The position numbers and the translations under genes were made by a program. The notes under the pieces were generated by a model. That model saw only the letters and a list, made by a program, of their open reading frames with translations. It did no database searches and was not told the origin of the DNA. A DNA stretch of 64,000 nucleotides from Mesorhizobium sp. 1M-11 (GTDB lineage: Bacteria; Pseudomonadota; Alphaproteobacteria; Rhizobiales; Rhizobiaceae): positions 1 through 64,000 of the forward strand of contig NZ_LJSD01000076.1 in the NCBI RefSeq assembly GCF_001303895.1, written 5' to 3'. Positions 44,450 to 55,559 of the stretch are shown here, in pieces. Positions within the stretch are counted from its first letter, which is position 1. Every line of letters starts with the position of its first letter.

Positions 44450-45316
44450 ATGAACGCACCAGCAGACCCCATTCCCGATCTCGACGGTGGTTGCCATCCA
44501 CTGTTTCGCGATGTGCCGTCATCGGTCGAGTTCAACAAGCTGCGCAAACGCCTGCTCAGGCTGGGACGGCAGGCGATGGACGACTTTGCCATGGTGAAGC
44601 CAGGCGAGCGCTGGCTGGTGGCCTTGTCGGGCGGCAAGGATTCCTACGGGCTGCTCGCGCTGCTGCTCGATTTGAAATGGCGCGGCCTGCTGCCGGTCGA
44701 ACTCATCGCCTGCAATCTCGACCAGGGGCAGCCCAACTTTCCCAAGCATGTCCTGCCGGATTATCTGACAGCCAACGGCATCCCGCATCGCATCGAATAC
44801 CAGGACACCTATTCAATCGTCACCGACAAGCTGCCCGAGAACTCGACCTACTGTTCGCTGTGCTCGCGGCTGCGGCGCGGCCATCTCTATCGGGTCGCAC
44901 GGGAGGAGGGCTGCTCAGCGCTGGTGCTGGGCCACCATCGCGAGGACATCCTCGAAACCTTCTTCATGAACCTCTTCCATGGTGGGCGCCTGGCCGCCAT
45001 GCCGCCCAAGCTCCTCAACGATGAGGGGGACATGATGGTGCTGAGGCCGCTTGCCTATTGCGCCGAGGACGATCTGGAAAAATTCGCCAACGCCATGGCC
45101 TTTCCGATTATCCCTTGCGACCTCTGCGGGAGCCAGGAAGGGCTGCAGCGCAACGCCATGAAGGCGATGCTGGACGATATCGAAAAGCGCATGCCCGGCC
45201 GCAAGGACACGATGATCCGTGCCATGACCAATGTGCGGCCCTCGCATCTGCTTGATCGCAAACTGTTCGATTTCGCCGCTTTGGCACCTGCACCCGGGAA
45301 GACAGATGCGCTTTGA
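44450..45316 (+). CDS. ttcA: tRNA 2-thiocytidine(32) synthetase TtcA
   Basis: A 288-residue PP-loop ATPase with SGGKDSYGLLALL near residue 60, and CxxC pairs YCSLCSRLRRG and PCDLCGSQEG. The cysteines bind a [4Fe-4S] cluster needed for sulfur transfer to C32 of some tRNAs in E. coli. That makes it a likely client of the Suf system encoded at 20-27 kb. Its last 11 bp overlap the start of the next gene. Confidence 0.94.
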   Translation: MNAPADPIPDLDGGCHPLFRDVPSSVEFNKLRKRLLRLGRQAMDDFAMVKPGERWLVALSGGKDSYGLLALLLDLKWRGLLPVELIACNLDQGQPNFPKHVLPDYLTANGIPHRIEYQDTYSIVTDKLPENSTYCSLCSRLRRGHLYRVAREEGCSALVLGHHREDILETFFMNLFHGGRLAAMPPKLLNDEGDMMVLRPLAYCAEDDLEKFANAMAFPIIPCDLCGSQEGLQRNAMKAMLDDIEKRMPGRKDTMIRAMTNVRPSHLLDRKLFDFAALAPAPGKTDAL

Positions 45317-46130
45317 TGACCGCGATATCGAATGGCTGACCGGCGTTCTGGCTGATGCGGCCGAACGTGAAATCATGCCGCGCTTCCGCCGTCTTGGCGC
45401 AAACGACGTTCAGCAGAAGAAGTCCGCCGCCGACCTTGTCACCCAGGCGGACATCAATGCCGAGCGTGTGATCACGCAAGCGATCGCTGCAAGATATCCG
45501 GACGCCCTCATTGTCGGTGAGGAGGCTTGTGAGGCTGACAAGACATTGTTGGCGAAGCTCGGCGGCAGCAAGCTGGCCTTTGTCATCGATCCCGTCGACG
45601 GCACATACAACTTCGCTTCCGGCGTTCCGGTGTTCGGCGTGATCCTGGCCGTGGTCAAGGATGGCGAGACGGTGGCCGGCATCATCTACGACCCGGTCGG
45701 CAAGGATGCCTTGATCGGCATCCGCGGAGCGGGAAGTCACATGGTCGGCGCTGAGGGACGGGAACGCGCTGCCGTGGCCGAACCAGTGCCTTTCTCGCAG
45801 ATGACAGGCGCGCTCGGCTGGCAGGCTTTCGATGAACCGGAGCGTTCGCTGCTCGCGAAAAACCAGGCGAAATGCCTATCCTATATTGGCTACCGTTGCT
45901 CGGCGCATGAATATCGCGTGCTTGCCGGCGGTTATGCGCATTTCATCGTTCAGAACGTGATGATGCCTTGGGACCACCTTGCCGGCGTGCTGATCCATCA
46001 GGAGGCGGGTGGCTATGCCGCGCGTTTCGACGGCAGCGCCTACCTCCCCTCCCATATCTCAGGCGGCCTGATCGTGGCGCCCGACAAGGCGAGCTGGGCC
46101 GAAGTGAGGCGAGAGCTCTGGGCGCATTGA
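45306..46130 (+). CDS. Inositol-monophosphatase-family phosphatase
   Basis: A 274-residue Mg-dependent phosphatase with VGEEAC, the metal motif FVIDPVDGTYNFASG near residue 95 and PWDHLAGVLIHQEAGG near residue 220. Possible roles are inositol monophosphatase, histidinol phosphatase (HisN) or 3'-phosphoadenosine nucleotidase (CysQ); the sequence does not decide. ATG 45306 overlaps the end of ttcA, so the two are translationally coupled. Confidence 0.9.
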   Translation: MRFDDRDIEWLTGVLADAAEREIMPRFRRLGANDVQQKKSAADLVTQADINAERVITQAIAARYPDALIVGEEACEADKTLLAKLGGSKLAFVIDPVDGTYNFASGVPVFGVILAVVKDGETVAGIIYDPVGKDALIGIRGAGSHMVGAEGRERAAVAEPVPFSQMTGALGWQAFDEPERSLLAKNQAKCLSYIGYRCSAHEYRVLAGGYAHFIVQNVMMPWDHLAGVLIHQEAGGYAARFDGSAYLPSHISGGLIVAPDKASWAEVRRELWAH

Positions 46131-46156
46131 AAGCCGGTGGCAGTGCCACCGGCTTT
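46130..46156. terminator. Bidirectional Rho-independent terminator
   Basis: AAAGCCGGTGGCA and TGCCACCGGCTTT pair perfectly around a minimal loop, with a T-run after. It begins on the last base of the phosphatase stop codon and faces the convergent MFS gene. Confidence 0.9.
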
Positions 46157-46161
46157 TTTGT

Positions 46162-47430
46162 TTAATGGGACAGGTCTGCGCTGAACGTTTGCTGCGCGTT
46201 CGGCGCGGTAAACAGCTTGCCGCGTTCCGCGATCAGCACGAATACCAGTCCCATCAGACCGACACCGCAGAAGCCGGCAGCCAGCGGTGTCACGGTTCCG
46301 TCGAAGGCCTGGCCGATACCCGCGCCGATCAGCCCGCCGCCGAGTGTCTGGATAAAACCCTGGATCGACGCCGCGGTTCCGGCGATGTGGCCGAGAGGCT
46401 CCATGGCGATGGCGTTGAAGTTCGAGCCGATCCAACCGAACTGGAACATGGCCAACGCGAACAGGAGCACGAACAGCGGCAGCGGTACCGGTCCGAACAG
46501 CGACAGCACGAACCAGATCGTCGAGACGATGGTGAAGCCGATCAGCGCTCCATGCGACAGGCGGCGCATGCCAAGCCGCATCACCAGGCGCGAATTGAGG
46601 AAGGACGACACCGCCATCATGCCGGCGATCGCTGCGAACAGCACGGGGAACCAGTAACCGAGCTGGTAGATGCCGATATAGACCTGCGGGGCGGAGTTGA
46701 TGAAGCCGAACAGCGCGGCGAACACCGAAGTCGATGCCAGCGTATAGCCAAGCGACAGCCGGTTCGACAGCACGATCCCAAAACCCTGCGCGATGGAACC
46801 GAGATCGATCTGGCGGCGGTCTTCCGGATGTTGCGTCTCCGGCATCCGGATAAAGGTCCAGAGCGCGATCGCGGTGGCGATCACCGCCATCACCATGAAA
46901 ATCATGTGCCAATTGGCGAAGATCATCACCAGTTGCCCGATCGACGGGGCCACGACCGGAATAACCATGAACACCATGAAGATCAGCGACATCACCTCCG
47001 CCATGGCGCGGCCGCCGAAACGGTCGCGTACCATGGAGACCGCAATGACGCGCGTCGAGGCGGCGCCTATGCCCTGGATGAAACGCAGCAGCAGCAGCAT
47101 TTCGAAGCTGGGCGCGAACACCGCGCCGGCAGCGGCGCAGATATAGATGACAAGTCCGACCAGCAGGGGCTTGCGGCGGCCGAAACGGTCCGACAGCGGT
47201 CCAAAGAAGATCAAGGCGGCGGCGAGGCCGCCGAAATAGGCCGAGATCACATATTGCCGGTGGTTCTCGTTGGCGACGCCGAGGGTGGAGCCGATCTCCT
47301 GCAGGCCGGGCAGCATGATGTCGATGGCGAGCGCGTTCAGCGCCATCAGCGCGGCGCATATGGTGATGAACTCCCAGCGAGGGATCGCAAAAGCCGGTTG
47401 TCGGGCGTCTTGCTGGGTTTGCGTGTCCAT
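46162..47430 (-). CDS. MFS drug-resistance transporter, Bcr/CflA type
   Basis: A 422-residue transporter with twelve hydrophobic helices. ALAIDIMLPGLQEIG in helix 1 and YFGGLAAALIFFGPLSDRFGRRKPLLVGL (motif A) are the drug:H+ antiporter-1 pattern; RFIQGIGAASTRVIA matches motif B. Substrates may include bicyclomycin-like or other toxic compounds, but none is shown. A single gene, not linked to a regulator. Confidence 0.9.
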   Translation of the reverse strand: MDTQTQQDARQPAFAIPRWEFITICAALMALNALAIDIMLPGLQEIGSTLGVANENHRQYVISAYFGGLAAALIFFGPLSDRFGRRKPLLVGLVIYICAAAGAVFAPSFEMLLLLRFIQGIGAASTRVIAVSMVRDRFGGRAMAEVMSLIFMVFMVIPVVAPSIGQLVMIFANWHMIFMVMAVIATAIALWTFIRMPETQHPEDRRQIDLGSIAQGFGIVLSNRLSLGYTLASTSVFAALFGFINSAPQVYIGIYQLGYWFPVLFAAIAGMMAVSSFLNSRLVMRLGMRRLSHGALIGFTIVSTIWFVLSLFGPVPLPLFVLLFALAMFQFGWIGSNFNAIAMEPLGHIAGTAASIQGFIQTLGGGLIGAGIGQAFDGTVTPLAAGFCGVGLMGLVFVLIAERGKLFTAPNAQQTFSADLSH

Positions 47431-47539
47431 GAGAATCCCCCAATGCCGAAATGCCGATGCGCTGGCCAGCGTATCGGCATGGTGTCCTGGAACGGACGAT
47501 TTTGCTTAGCCGGGCAGGGGCCGCCCGGCGAGGGTCAGG

Positions 47540-47875
47540 TCAGGCAGCGCCTTTGACCTTGATACCCTTTTCATCGAAGAAGGCCTGCAATTCGCCGGCC
47601 TGGAACATTTCGCGCACGATATCGCAACCGCCCACGAACTCACCCTTCACATAAAGCTGCGGGATGGTTGGCCAGTTCGAATAATCCTTGATGCCCTGGC
47701 GCAGATCGTTGGAGGTCAACACGTTGACGCCCTTGTAGTCCACGCCGACGTAGTCGAGGATCTGCACGACCTGACCCGAGAAGCCGCACTGCGGAAAGCC
47801 TGGCGTGCCCTTCATGAACACGACGACGTCGTTGCTCTTCACTTCGTTGTCGATGTAGTCGTTGATTCCGCTCAT
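47540..47875 (-). CDS. grxD: Monothiol glutaredoxin GrxD (Grx4 type)
   Basis: A 111-residue glutaredoxin with the CGFS active site (GTPGFPQCGFSGQVV) near residue 30, plus the glutathione-binding WPTIPQLYVKGEFVGGCDI. Such proteins bind a [2Fe-2S] cluster between two subunits and two glutathiones and hand it on, often together with BolA. I start at ATG 47875 (MSGINDYIDNEVK). bolA lies 1.8 kb to the right on the same strand, with two other genes between. Confidence 0.96.
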   Translation of the reverse strand: MSGINDYIDNEVKSNDVVVFMKGTPGFPQCGFSGQVVQILDYVGVDYKGVNVLTSNDLRQGIKDYSNWPTIPQLYVKGEFVGGCDIVREMFQAGELQAFFDEKGIKVKGAA

Positions 47876-48035
47876 GGGCCAAAATCCTTCTGCGCCCGTG
47901 GGAGTCGGGCTTGTAACATCGTCATGAAATAACCCCGACAGCGGGCCGAAACAAGATGTTTGCCGATCACCATTCCGAAAAGGCGCAAGCAACAGCCAGT
48001 TGCTGGGCCAAGCAGAACGCAGTCTCGGGCAGCCG

Positions 48036-48911
48036 ATGACACGCCGAATCTGGCTTGTCTTGCTGGTTCTGTTGCTGACCGGTGCTGGGCTGGCGGCCTG
48101 GTTTGCATTGCGGTCGCAGCCGACCGAGCCTGCGGGACTGCCATCGGCGCCAACGGTTCCGATATCGCCGCAACCTTTGCCGCCGGCGGGCCAGGCTGTT
48201 CCATCCCCACCGCCGACAAAGATCGAGCTGCCTGAACCTTGCCGCGACTCTACTTTCGAGGCGGTCGCTTATGTTGTCTGCGAAATAGACCTGCGCCGCT
48301 ACACGGTGACGTTGCACAGGCTGGATTCGGCGGGAAAGCCTTATGGCTCCGTCACGAAATTCACTGAAGCCATGCGTGTTGCCGGAACACCAGCGTTAAT
48401 CGCCATGAATGCCGGCATGTACCACAAGGACCTGTCGCCGGTCGGTCTGTTCGTCGAGGACGGCCACAAAGGGGCGCCGCTCAACCGTGAGGACGCTGAG
48501 GGTAATTTCTTCCTCAAACCCAATGGTGTTTTTTATATCGGCACCGACGGCAAGGCGGGTGTTGCGGAAACCGGCGCCTTCGCCACCGCAAACCCAACGG
48601 TCACTTATGCCACCCAGTCTGGTCCGATGCTGGTGATCGATGGGGTGCTTCATCCGCGTTTCGAGCCGAATGGCATCTCGCGCTACATCCGCAACGGTGT
48701 CGGCGTTCGCGATCCTGATACGGTCGTTCTGGTGATTTCGCGCGGCGAAGTCAGCCTCGGCAGTTTCGCTCGATTGTTCCGGGATGCGCTTGGATGCCGC
48801 AATGCGCTGTTCTTCGATGGCGCAGTCTCGACCCTTTCCAATGGCACGGACAGGATCGTCGGGGGCTCGTTCCCCGCGGGGCCGATTTTGGCGGTGCGCA
48901 TGAAGCCCTGA
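48036..48911 (+). CDS. Phosphodiester glycosidase family protein (DUF2233/NAGPA domain), membrane-anchored or secreted
   Basis: A 291-residue protein starting with an N-terminal helix (IWLVLLVLLLTGAGLAAWFAL), a Pro-rich linker (residues 28-65), then the NAGPA/DUF2233 domain: ALIAMNAGMYHKDLSPVGLFVEDG and CRNALFFDGAVSTL near the end. The domain is related to the enzyme that uncovers mannose-6-phosphate in animals; in bacteria substrates are mostly unknown and may be cell-envelope glycans. ATG 48036 (MTRRIWLVLL) is chosen. Confidence 0.85.
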   Translation: MTRRIWLVLLVLLLTGAGLAAWFALRSQPTEPAGLPSAPTVPISPQPLPPAGQAVPSPPPTKIELPEPCRDSTFEAVAYVVCEIDLRRYTVTLHRLDSAGKPYGSVTKFTEAMRVAGTPALIAMNAGMYHKDLSPVGLFVEDGHKGAPLNREDAEGNFFLKPNGVFYIGTDGKAGVAETGAFATANPTVTYATQSGPMLVIDGVLHPRFEPNGISRYIRNGVGVRDPDTVVLVISRGEVSLGSFARLFRDALGCRNALFFDGAVSTLSNGTDRIVGGSFPAGPILAVRMKP

Positions 48912-48939
48912 GACCAGCAGCAGCCTGAAAAAGCGTGAC

Positions 48940-49686
48940 TTATTTGCGTGCGCGTATGCAGATGAAGCCAGGCATATGCGACAGTTCGGCGAAATGCCTG
49001 GCATCGGTCGTCTTCATTTCAGGCGCGGGTAGCGGCTCAACGAAGCGGTCAAGACACCAGCCGGATGCGGTGAGTGGGTTGAGGATATCCTGCAGTGGAC
49101 GACGATAGGATTCCACATAGGGGTAAGGCCGCCCGAAGCCGGTCCAGTGTGTCCCCCAGCGATTGGTTTCGAAATAGGATTTCCCGCCGTGCGTGCTGGA
49201 ATCCATCCAGTCGCGCATCGGATGGCTCATTGAGAAGACCAGCAAGCCGCCGGCGCGTGCGATGCGCGCAAACTCGCGAAACACAGTCTCCAACTGCTCG
49301 ACATAATCGAGAGCAAGCGAGCAAAGAATGCGATCGACGCTCGCGTCGGGCATCCAATCGAGTGGGTGCCTGAAATCAGCTTCTCGAATCTCGACGTCAA
49401 GCCCTTCACACCGCTTACGGGCCAGCTCTACCATTTCGGGAGTGACATCGAAGGCCCGGACCCGTGCGCCTGCATCCGCCAGGATTTGGGAGACGATGCC
49501 GGAGCCGCAACCGGCATCGAGCACATCGAGGCCGGCTACATCGCCCAATAGCGCCAGCGAGGCGGGGCGTTCGTAAAGCGCATTGTGCGGTTTAGTCACG
49601 GCCGCACGATCATAACGCTCTGCGAAGGTTGCATAAGCGCGTTTTGCGAGAGGCTGATCAGCGCCTGCGCGGGAGTTTGTCGACAT
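48940..49686 (-). CDS. Class I SAM-dependent methyltransferase
   Basis: A 248-residue methyltransferase. Motif I is LDVLDAGCGSGIVSQILADAGA near residue 55, followed by AFDVTPEMVELARKR and SVDRILCSLALDYVEQ. The protein is similar to UbiE/BioC-like small-molecule methyltransferases, with no clue to substrate. It follows bolA on the same strand with a 26-bp gap and may share its transcript. Confidence 0.87.
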   Translation of the reverse strand: MSTNSRAGADQPLAKRAYATFAERYDRAAVTKPHNALYERPASLALLGDVAGLDVLDAGCGSGIVSQILADAGARVRAFDVTPEMVELARKRCEGLDVEIREADFRHPLDWMPDASVDRILCSLALDYVEQLETVFREFARIARAGGLLVFSMSHPMRDWMDSSTHGGKSYFETNRWGTHWTGFGRPYPYVESYRRPLQDILNPLTASGWCLDRFVEPLPAPEMKTTDARHFAELSHMPGFICIRARK

Positions 49687-49712
49687 AAGAGGTAATCAGA
49701 GCACCTGCGTGC

Positions 49713-49946
49713 TCATTCAGGTACGCTGGTCTGCAGGGCGAGGGCATGCAGCACGCCGCCCATATTGCCCTTCAGCGCGTCGTAGACCATCTGGTGCTGC
49801 TGCACGCGGTTCTTGCCGCGGAAGCTCTCGGCCACGACTTCGGCCGCGTAATGGTCGCCATCGCCTGCGAGATCGCGGATCGTCACCTTGGCGTCCGGAA
49901 TACCTTCCTTGATCAGCCGTTCGATGTCGCGGGAGTCCATAGCCAT
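49713..49946 (-). CDS. bolA: BolA-family protein
   Basis: A 77-residue BolA/IbaG-type protein (KVTIRDLAGDGDHYAAEVVAESFRGKNRVQQHQMVYDAL). The invariant His of the family is in VQQHQMVYDAL, where it can ligate a shared [2Fe-2S] cluster with GrxD. ATG 49946 is the family start; the long frame upstream runs into purL. purL-bolA-grxD is a conserved alphaproteobacterial order; here a methyltransferase and a DUF2233 gene have come between. Confidence 0.94.
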   Translation of the reverse strand: MAMDSRDIERLIKEGIPDAKVTIRDLAGDGDHYAAEVVAESFRGKNRVQQHQMVYDALKGNMGGVLHALALQTSVPE

Positions 49947-49963
49947 GGGACGTTCCTTCTTGT

Positions 49964-52189
<2,226 letters not shown>

Positions 52190-52383
52190 GGTGCGGCGGG
52201 CAGCTCCGAAAGCGTGTTGCGGCCCCTATAGCCGAACAGCCGGCGTTGCGACACTGCCGATTTCAGAAAAAAGGCCGCATGCCACAGGCAGTTTGCTTCT
52301 GGCTGGACTTGTGCGCCTGAATAAGAGGGTTTCGCGAGCTCTTTAGTGCTGGACTGGGCGGTGCCACCGGGATTGCCGGCGGT

Positions 52384-53802
52384 TCAGCCGAAGGAATCGT
52401 AACCCGCGCGGCCTTCTTCCAGCAGTCTGCGGATGATTTCCACACCGCGCGCGACTTCGCCGCGCTGGCTTGGCGCCGAGACGCCAAAACGCACGCCATG
52501 GAAGACCTGTTCGGAACGGCCGGCTTTGAATTCGTCCTCATCGTCGAGCAACACGCCGTTCTCAAACGATGCCTTCTTGAAAGTGCCGGAAAGCCAGGGG
52601 TCGGGCAAAGTGAGCCAGACGAAGGGCACGTTGTCGCGTGCCTGAAAAGCGAAACCGGCGAGCTTCTCGCGCACGACGGCGATGCGGGCGTCGATCTCGC
52701 GAATGCTGTCGCGGCGGATTTCATGCGCCTTGCCGGACAGCACCAGTCGGGCGCCGACTTCGGCAAGCAGGAACGGCAGGCCTCCGGTCAGCATCTTGTG
52801 TGCCACCTGGATACGGTGGCGGTAGGCGGGTGGGCAGGACAGCCAGCCGCCGCGCACCCCTGCAGACACCGATTTCGACAGGCCGCCAGCGACAATGGTG
52901 CGCTCCGGTGCGAATTCGGCCAGCAGCGGTGTCTTGTCGTCGGTGAGACCGCCATAAAGGTCATCCTCGACCAACAGCACATTGTATTCCCGCGCGATCA
53001 GCGCGATGTCACGCCGGCGCCCGACGTCGATCGTGGCCAATGTCGGGTTCTGCACGGTCGGCATCAGAAACATCATCTTGGGATGTTTCTGCGCGCAGAC
53101 ATGCTCGAAGTCCTCTGGATCGATGCCCTCGGCGTCGGAACCAACCAGCGCGATGCGTCGTCCGATCAGTCCTGCGCTGCGCGACACCTGCGAATAGGTC
53201 AGGTGCTCAAAGGCAATGTAATCACCGGGTGCCGTGAGCGCTGCAATCGCTGCCATCACAGCGGCATGGGTGCCGAGTGTCGGCACTATGCTGTCCGGGC
53301 TGGGGCGAAAACCATTGCGGGCAAGCCACAGGCTGCCGGCCTCCATCCAGTGCTGCGGGAAGTCACGCGTATAACTGGCGATTTCATAGGCGTGCTCGCG
53401 CGCGATCTGGGTCAGAAGCTCGGTGATGGCACCACCCTGACCGGTGTCGGGCGCTGCCGTGCTGTCGAAACGCAGCTTGCCCGCCGGCACCACGGCAAGA
53501 CGTGTGCCTTCGGGATGGGAGGGGAGGGCGGGCTCGCCCGCTGGCGTGTTGGCGGAATGGCGTTCCAGCACATAGGTGCCGCGACCAACCTCCCCGCTGA
53601 CCAGTCCCCGCTCTCGCAGCAACTGGTAGGCGCGGCCGATCGTGCCGACGGTCGCGCCGATGTCGTAAGCGAGATCGCGCTGTGGTGGCAATTTCGTGCC
53701 GGGACCAAGCACGCCACGGTCGATATCCGCTTCGATGCGGTCTGCCAGGCGCTGATACAGCGGGCCTGTGCCGGCGGATAGGTCGGGAAGCCAATTTGTC
53801 AT
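52384..53802 (-). CDS. MocR-type regulator (GntR helix-turn-helix fused to PLP aminotransferase domain)
   Basis: A 472-residue fusion. Residues 1-80 form a GntR winged helix (LYQRLADRIEADIDRGVLGPGTKLPPQRDLAYDIGATVGTIGRAY). The rest is a fold-type I aminotransferase domain with VEDDLYGGLTDD and the PLP lysine in VAGGLSKSVSAGVRGGW. MocR proteins sense PLP or amino-compounds and control divergent genes. Here the divergent genes encode two DUF1127 proteins; the 90-bp gap is full of GTGACAAT-like motifs. No gabT, pdxS or taurine gene is next to it, so the ligand is open. Confidence 0.93.
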   Translation of the reverse strand: MTNWLPDLSAGTGPLYQRLADRIEADIDRGVLGPGTKLPPQRDLAYDIGATVGTIGRAYQLLRERGLVSGEVGRGTYVLERHSANTPAGEPALPSHPEGTRLAVVPAGKLRFDSTAAPDTGQGGAITELLTQIAREHAYEIASYTRDFPQHWMEAGSLWLARNGFRPSPDSIVPTLGTHAAVMAAIAALTAPGDYIAFEHLTYSQVSRSAGLIGRRIALVGSDAEGIDPEDFEHVCAQKHPKMMFLMPTVQNPTLATIDVGRRRDIALIAREYNVLLVEDDLYGGLTDDKTPLLAEFAPERTIVAGGLSKSVSAGVRGGWLSCPPAYRHRIQVAHKMLTGGLPFLLAEVGARLVLSGKAHEIRRDSIREIDARIAVVREKLAGFAFQARDNVPFVWLTLPDPWLSGTFKKASFENGVLLDDEDEFKAGRSEQVFHGVRFGVSAPSQRGEVARGVEIIRRLLEEGRAGYDSFG

Positions 53803-53803
53803 G

Positions 53804-53826
53804 GTGACAATTTAGTATATTGTATC
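53804..53826. promoter_or_regulatory. Candidate MocR operator
   Basis: GTGACAAT-TTAGTAT-ATTGTATC is an inverted repeat with a 7-bp spacer, one base upstream of the regulator's start codon. Related copies GTGACAAT (53876-53883, within palindrome ATTGTGACAAT) and GAGACAAT (53908-53915, 53922-53929) follow on the DUF1127 side. Confidence 0.5.
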
Positions 53827-53892
53827 AATTGAAGAGTCAATACATATGGATTGCACCGCGATTGTTGCGGAGATTGTGACAATGGTGCCGTT

Positions 53893-54138
53893 ATGACGAG
53901 TGCAATAGAGACAATTTATCGGAGACAATCTTCTCCGATCGAGCAACCATCAGGCCATTCTGGTTTTGGTCGTCGTGTGACGGTGATGATGGTCTCGTTT
54001 TCAGCCTGGCTGTCATTCGCGCTGGAGCGTCATCGCAGCCGAAAGATCTTGCTCGAAATGACTGACGAGCAATTGAAGGACATCGGGATTTCGCGCGCAG
54101 ACGCTTATCGCGAAGGAATGCGTTCCTTCTTGGATTGA
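53893..54138 (+). CDS. DUF1127 (YjiS-like) small protein
   Basis: An 81-residue basic protein whose C-terminal half is the DUF1127 core: ALERHRSRKILLEMTDEQLKDIGISRADAYREG. Such proteins are abundant in rhizobia; some are tied to RNA or phosphate/carbon physiology, but a general function is not known. I use ATG 53893; a TTG at 53851 in frame is an alternative. It is divergent from the MocR-type gene and followed by a second DUF1127-like gene 30 bp on. Confidence 0.85.
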   Translation: MTSAIETIYRRQSSPIEQPSGHSGFGRRVTVMMVSFSAWLSFALERHRSRKILLEMTDEQLKDIGISRADAYREGMRSFLD

Positions 54139-54168
54139 GCCGCGGTGCTCGTTGAGACGAGGTGCGAT

Positions 54169-54366
54169 ATGGAACGGAAAAAGAGATACCCTGCGCCTAT
54201 ACGCTCCACCGGGTGGGCGCTTCCGACTTTTACGAGCTCGCTGGACAATTTGCTGCGCTGGTGGAACGCGTTGCCGCAACATCAGCTCACGCGCCGCGGT
54301 CTGATGGAGCTCGATGACGAGCAGCTTGCCGAACTCGGCATGCCGCCGCGCCCAGGAACGATGTGA
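54169..54366 (+). CDS. Second DUF1127-like small protein
   Basis: A 65-residue basic protein ending LLRWWNALPQHQLTRRGLMELDDEQLAELGMPPRPG, which matches the LxxLxDxxLxDIG pattern of DUF1127 in loose form. ATG 54169 follows GAGGTGCGAT, a usable ribosome binding site. It looks like a diverged tandem partner of the gene before it. Function unknown. Confidence 0.7.
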   Translation: MERKKRYPAPIRSTGWALPTFTSSLDNLLRWWNALPQHQLTRRGLMELDDEQLAELGMPPRPGTM

Positions 54367-54421
54367 GCCGAAATCAAACGGAAATCTCCGAGAGACGGTT
54401 ACCGTCAATGGCGAAAGTTTC

Positions 54422-55069
54422 CTAGTTCGGTTGCACCTTGCCGGCGCGTCGCCTGCCAACGACTTTGTCCGTGGCGACAGCGCAGATGCCGAGGATCACG
54501 AACAACGCTGCGACGCCAAGCGCTGCGGTCGCCACGCCGACAAAACCATTCTTGCCGATATCAAGAAACGGGTAGGGTACTTCGCCCGCGAAAGGCGCGC
54601 GGGCAAGCGCGTAGGTGACGTAGAGCACCGGATAGGCAAGCCACACAAAAATGTCGCCCCAGCGCGACGTGCCATCGGCCCCGGCCGCCAGCCACCACAG
54701 CACAAACAGCGCCGGCGCAATGTAGTGAAGCAGTATGTCGCACAACAGGAACAATCCCTGCGGCTGCCATAGCGGTGCCAGCACGACGAGATAGACGATG
54801 GCGACGACGCTGATTGCCACCGCAACGCCGGCACGCAGCCGTGGCGAGGCGAAAGCCTGCACCCAGGCATTGCCCGTGGAGGACAGCAACGCGATGTGGA
54901 CCATCACCGCAGCGATGTTGGTGAGGATGGTGAAGAAGCTGAAATAGAAGACGACAGAGCCGAGAAGGCTGCGACCCGCGGCCATCGAAGCCGGAATGGT
55001 GATCGCGAATTGCAGGATCAGACCGGCCAAGCCTACCACCAGTTCGGCAATCTGCAGGATGCGCCCCAT
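54422..55069 (-). CDS. Pr6Pr-family membrane protein
   Basis: A 215-residue protein with six hydrophobic helices; VFYFSFFTILTNIAAVMVHIALL and LLHYIAPALFVLWWLA are recognisable in the Pr6Pr (probable six-pass membrane protein) family. The role is unknown. It lies 15 bp downstream of a lipoprotein gene on the same strand, inside the purine neighbourhood. Confidence 0.8.
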   Translation of the reverse strand: MGRILQIAELVVGLAGLILQFAITIPASMAAGRSLLGSVVFYFSFFTILTNIAAVMVHIALLSSTGNAWVQAFASPRLRAGVAVAISVVAIVYLVVLAPLWQPQGLFLLCDILLHYIAPALFVLWWLAAGADGTSRWGDIFVWLAYPVLYVTYALARAPFAGEVPYPFLDIGKNGFVGVATAALGVAALFVILGICAVATDKVVGRRRAGKVQPN

Positions 55070-55084
55070 CGGGTGCTCAGTTGC

Positions 55085-55504
55085 CTATGCTTTTGCGCCG
55101 CAGTCGCTGCTGCCGGTCTGCCAGCGGGCGATATCGGAACCGATGCGGCCGGAGAGCGGTTCGCTCATCAGCGGGCCGAACACTTCGACCCGGTTGGAGT
55201 TGCCGCGTGCCTGCACCACCAGCAGCGGCTTGCCGCCATAATGCTTGGCCGGCACAAGCAGGAAGCGCGGTGTGCCGCCGAAATTGTTCAGCTCGTTGGC
55301 CATCTGGTAGGATTTGAAAGCCGGGTCCTTCGAAGCGATCCAGCATTTGTGCGCAGCAATCGCCACCTGTTCCATGGCGCGCAGCGAAGCACTTTTGCCG
55401 CCGCCGCTGGGCGCGGAGTTATAGGACTTCGACTGGCAAGCCACCAGTGCGAGGCTTGCGAGGGCGACAATGCCGAAACGAATGGCCGTCTTTGCTGCGT
55501 TCAT
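55085..55504 (-). CDS. Putative lipoprotein of unknown function
   Basis: A 139-residue protein with a lipoprotein signal: FGIVALASLALVAC, the cysteine near residue 23 being the lipidation site, then a Ser/Gly-rich spacer. The mature domain has two cysteines (AAHKCWIASKD and SSDCGAKA near the end) that could form a disulfide. No family recognised. ATG 55504 is chosen because the signal peptide begins there. It follows purQ by 55 bp on the same strand. Confidence 0.75.
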   Translation of the reverse strand: MNAAKTAIRFGIVALASLALVACQSKSYNSAPSGGGKSASLRAMEQVAIAAHKCWIASKDPAFKSYQMANELNNFGGTPRFLLVPAKHYGGKPLLVVQARGNSNRVEVFGPLMSEPLSGRIGSDIARWQTGSSDCGAKA

Positions 55505-55559
55505 CGTTTCGGCTTCCCCAAGTCGAGATAAGATTTCAGTGGTGTTGAAAAGGTCGTGT

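Noticed and set aside
46165..47556. 463-codon plus-strand frame opposite the MFS transporter, rich in His, Asp and Arg
   Set aside because: The composition is what an antisense hydrophobic gene gives. The MFS protein on the other strand has clear family motifs.
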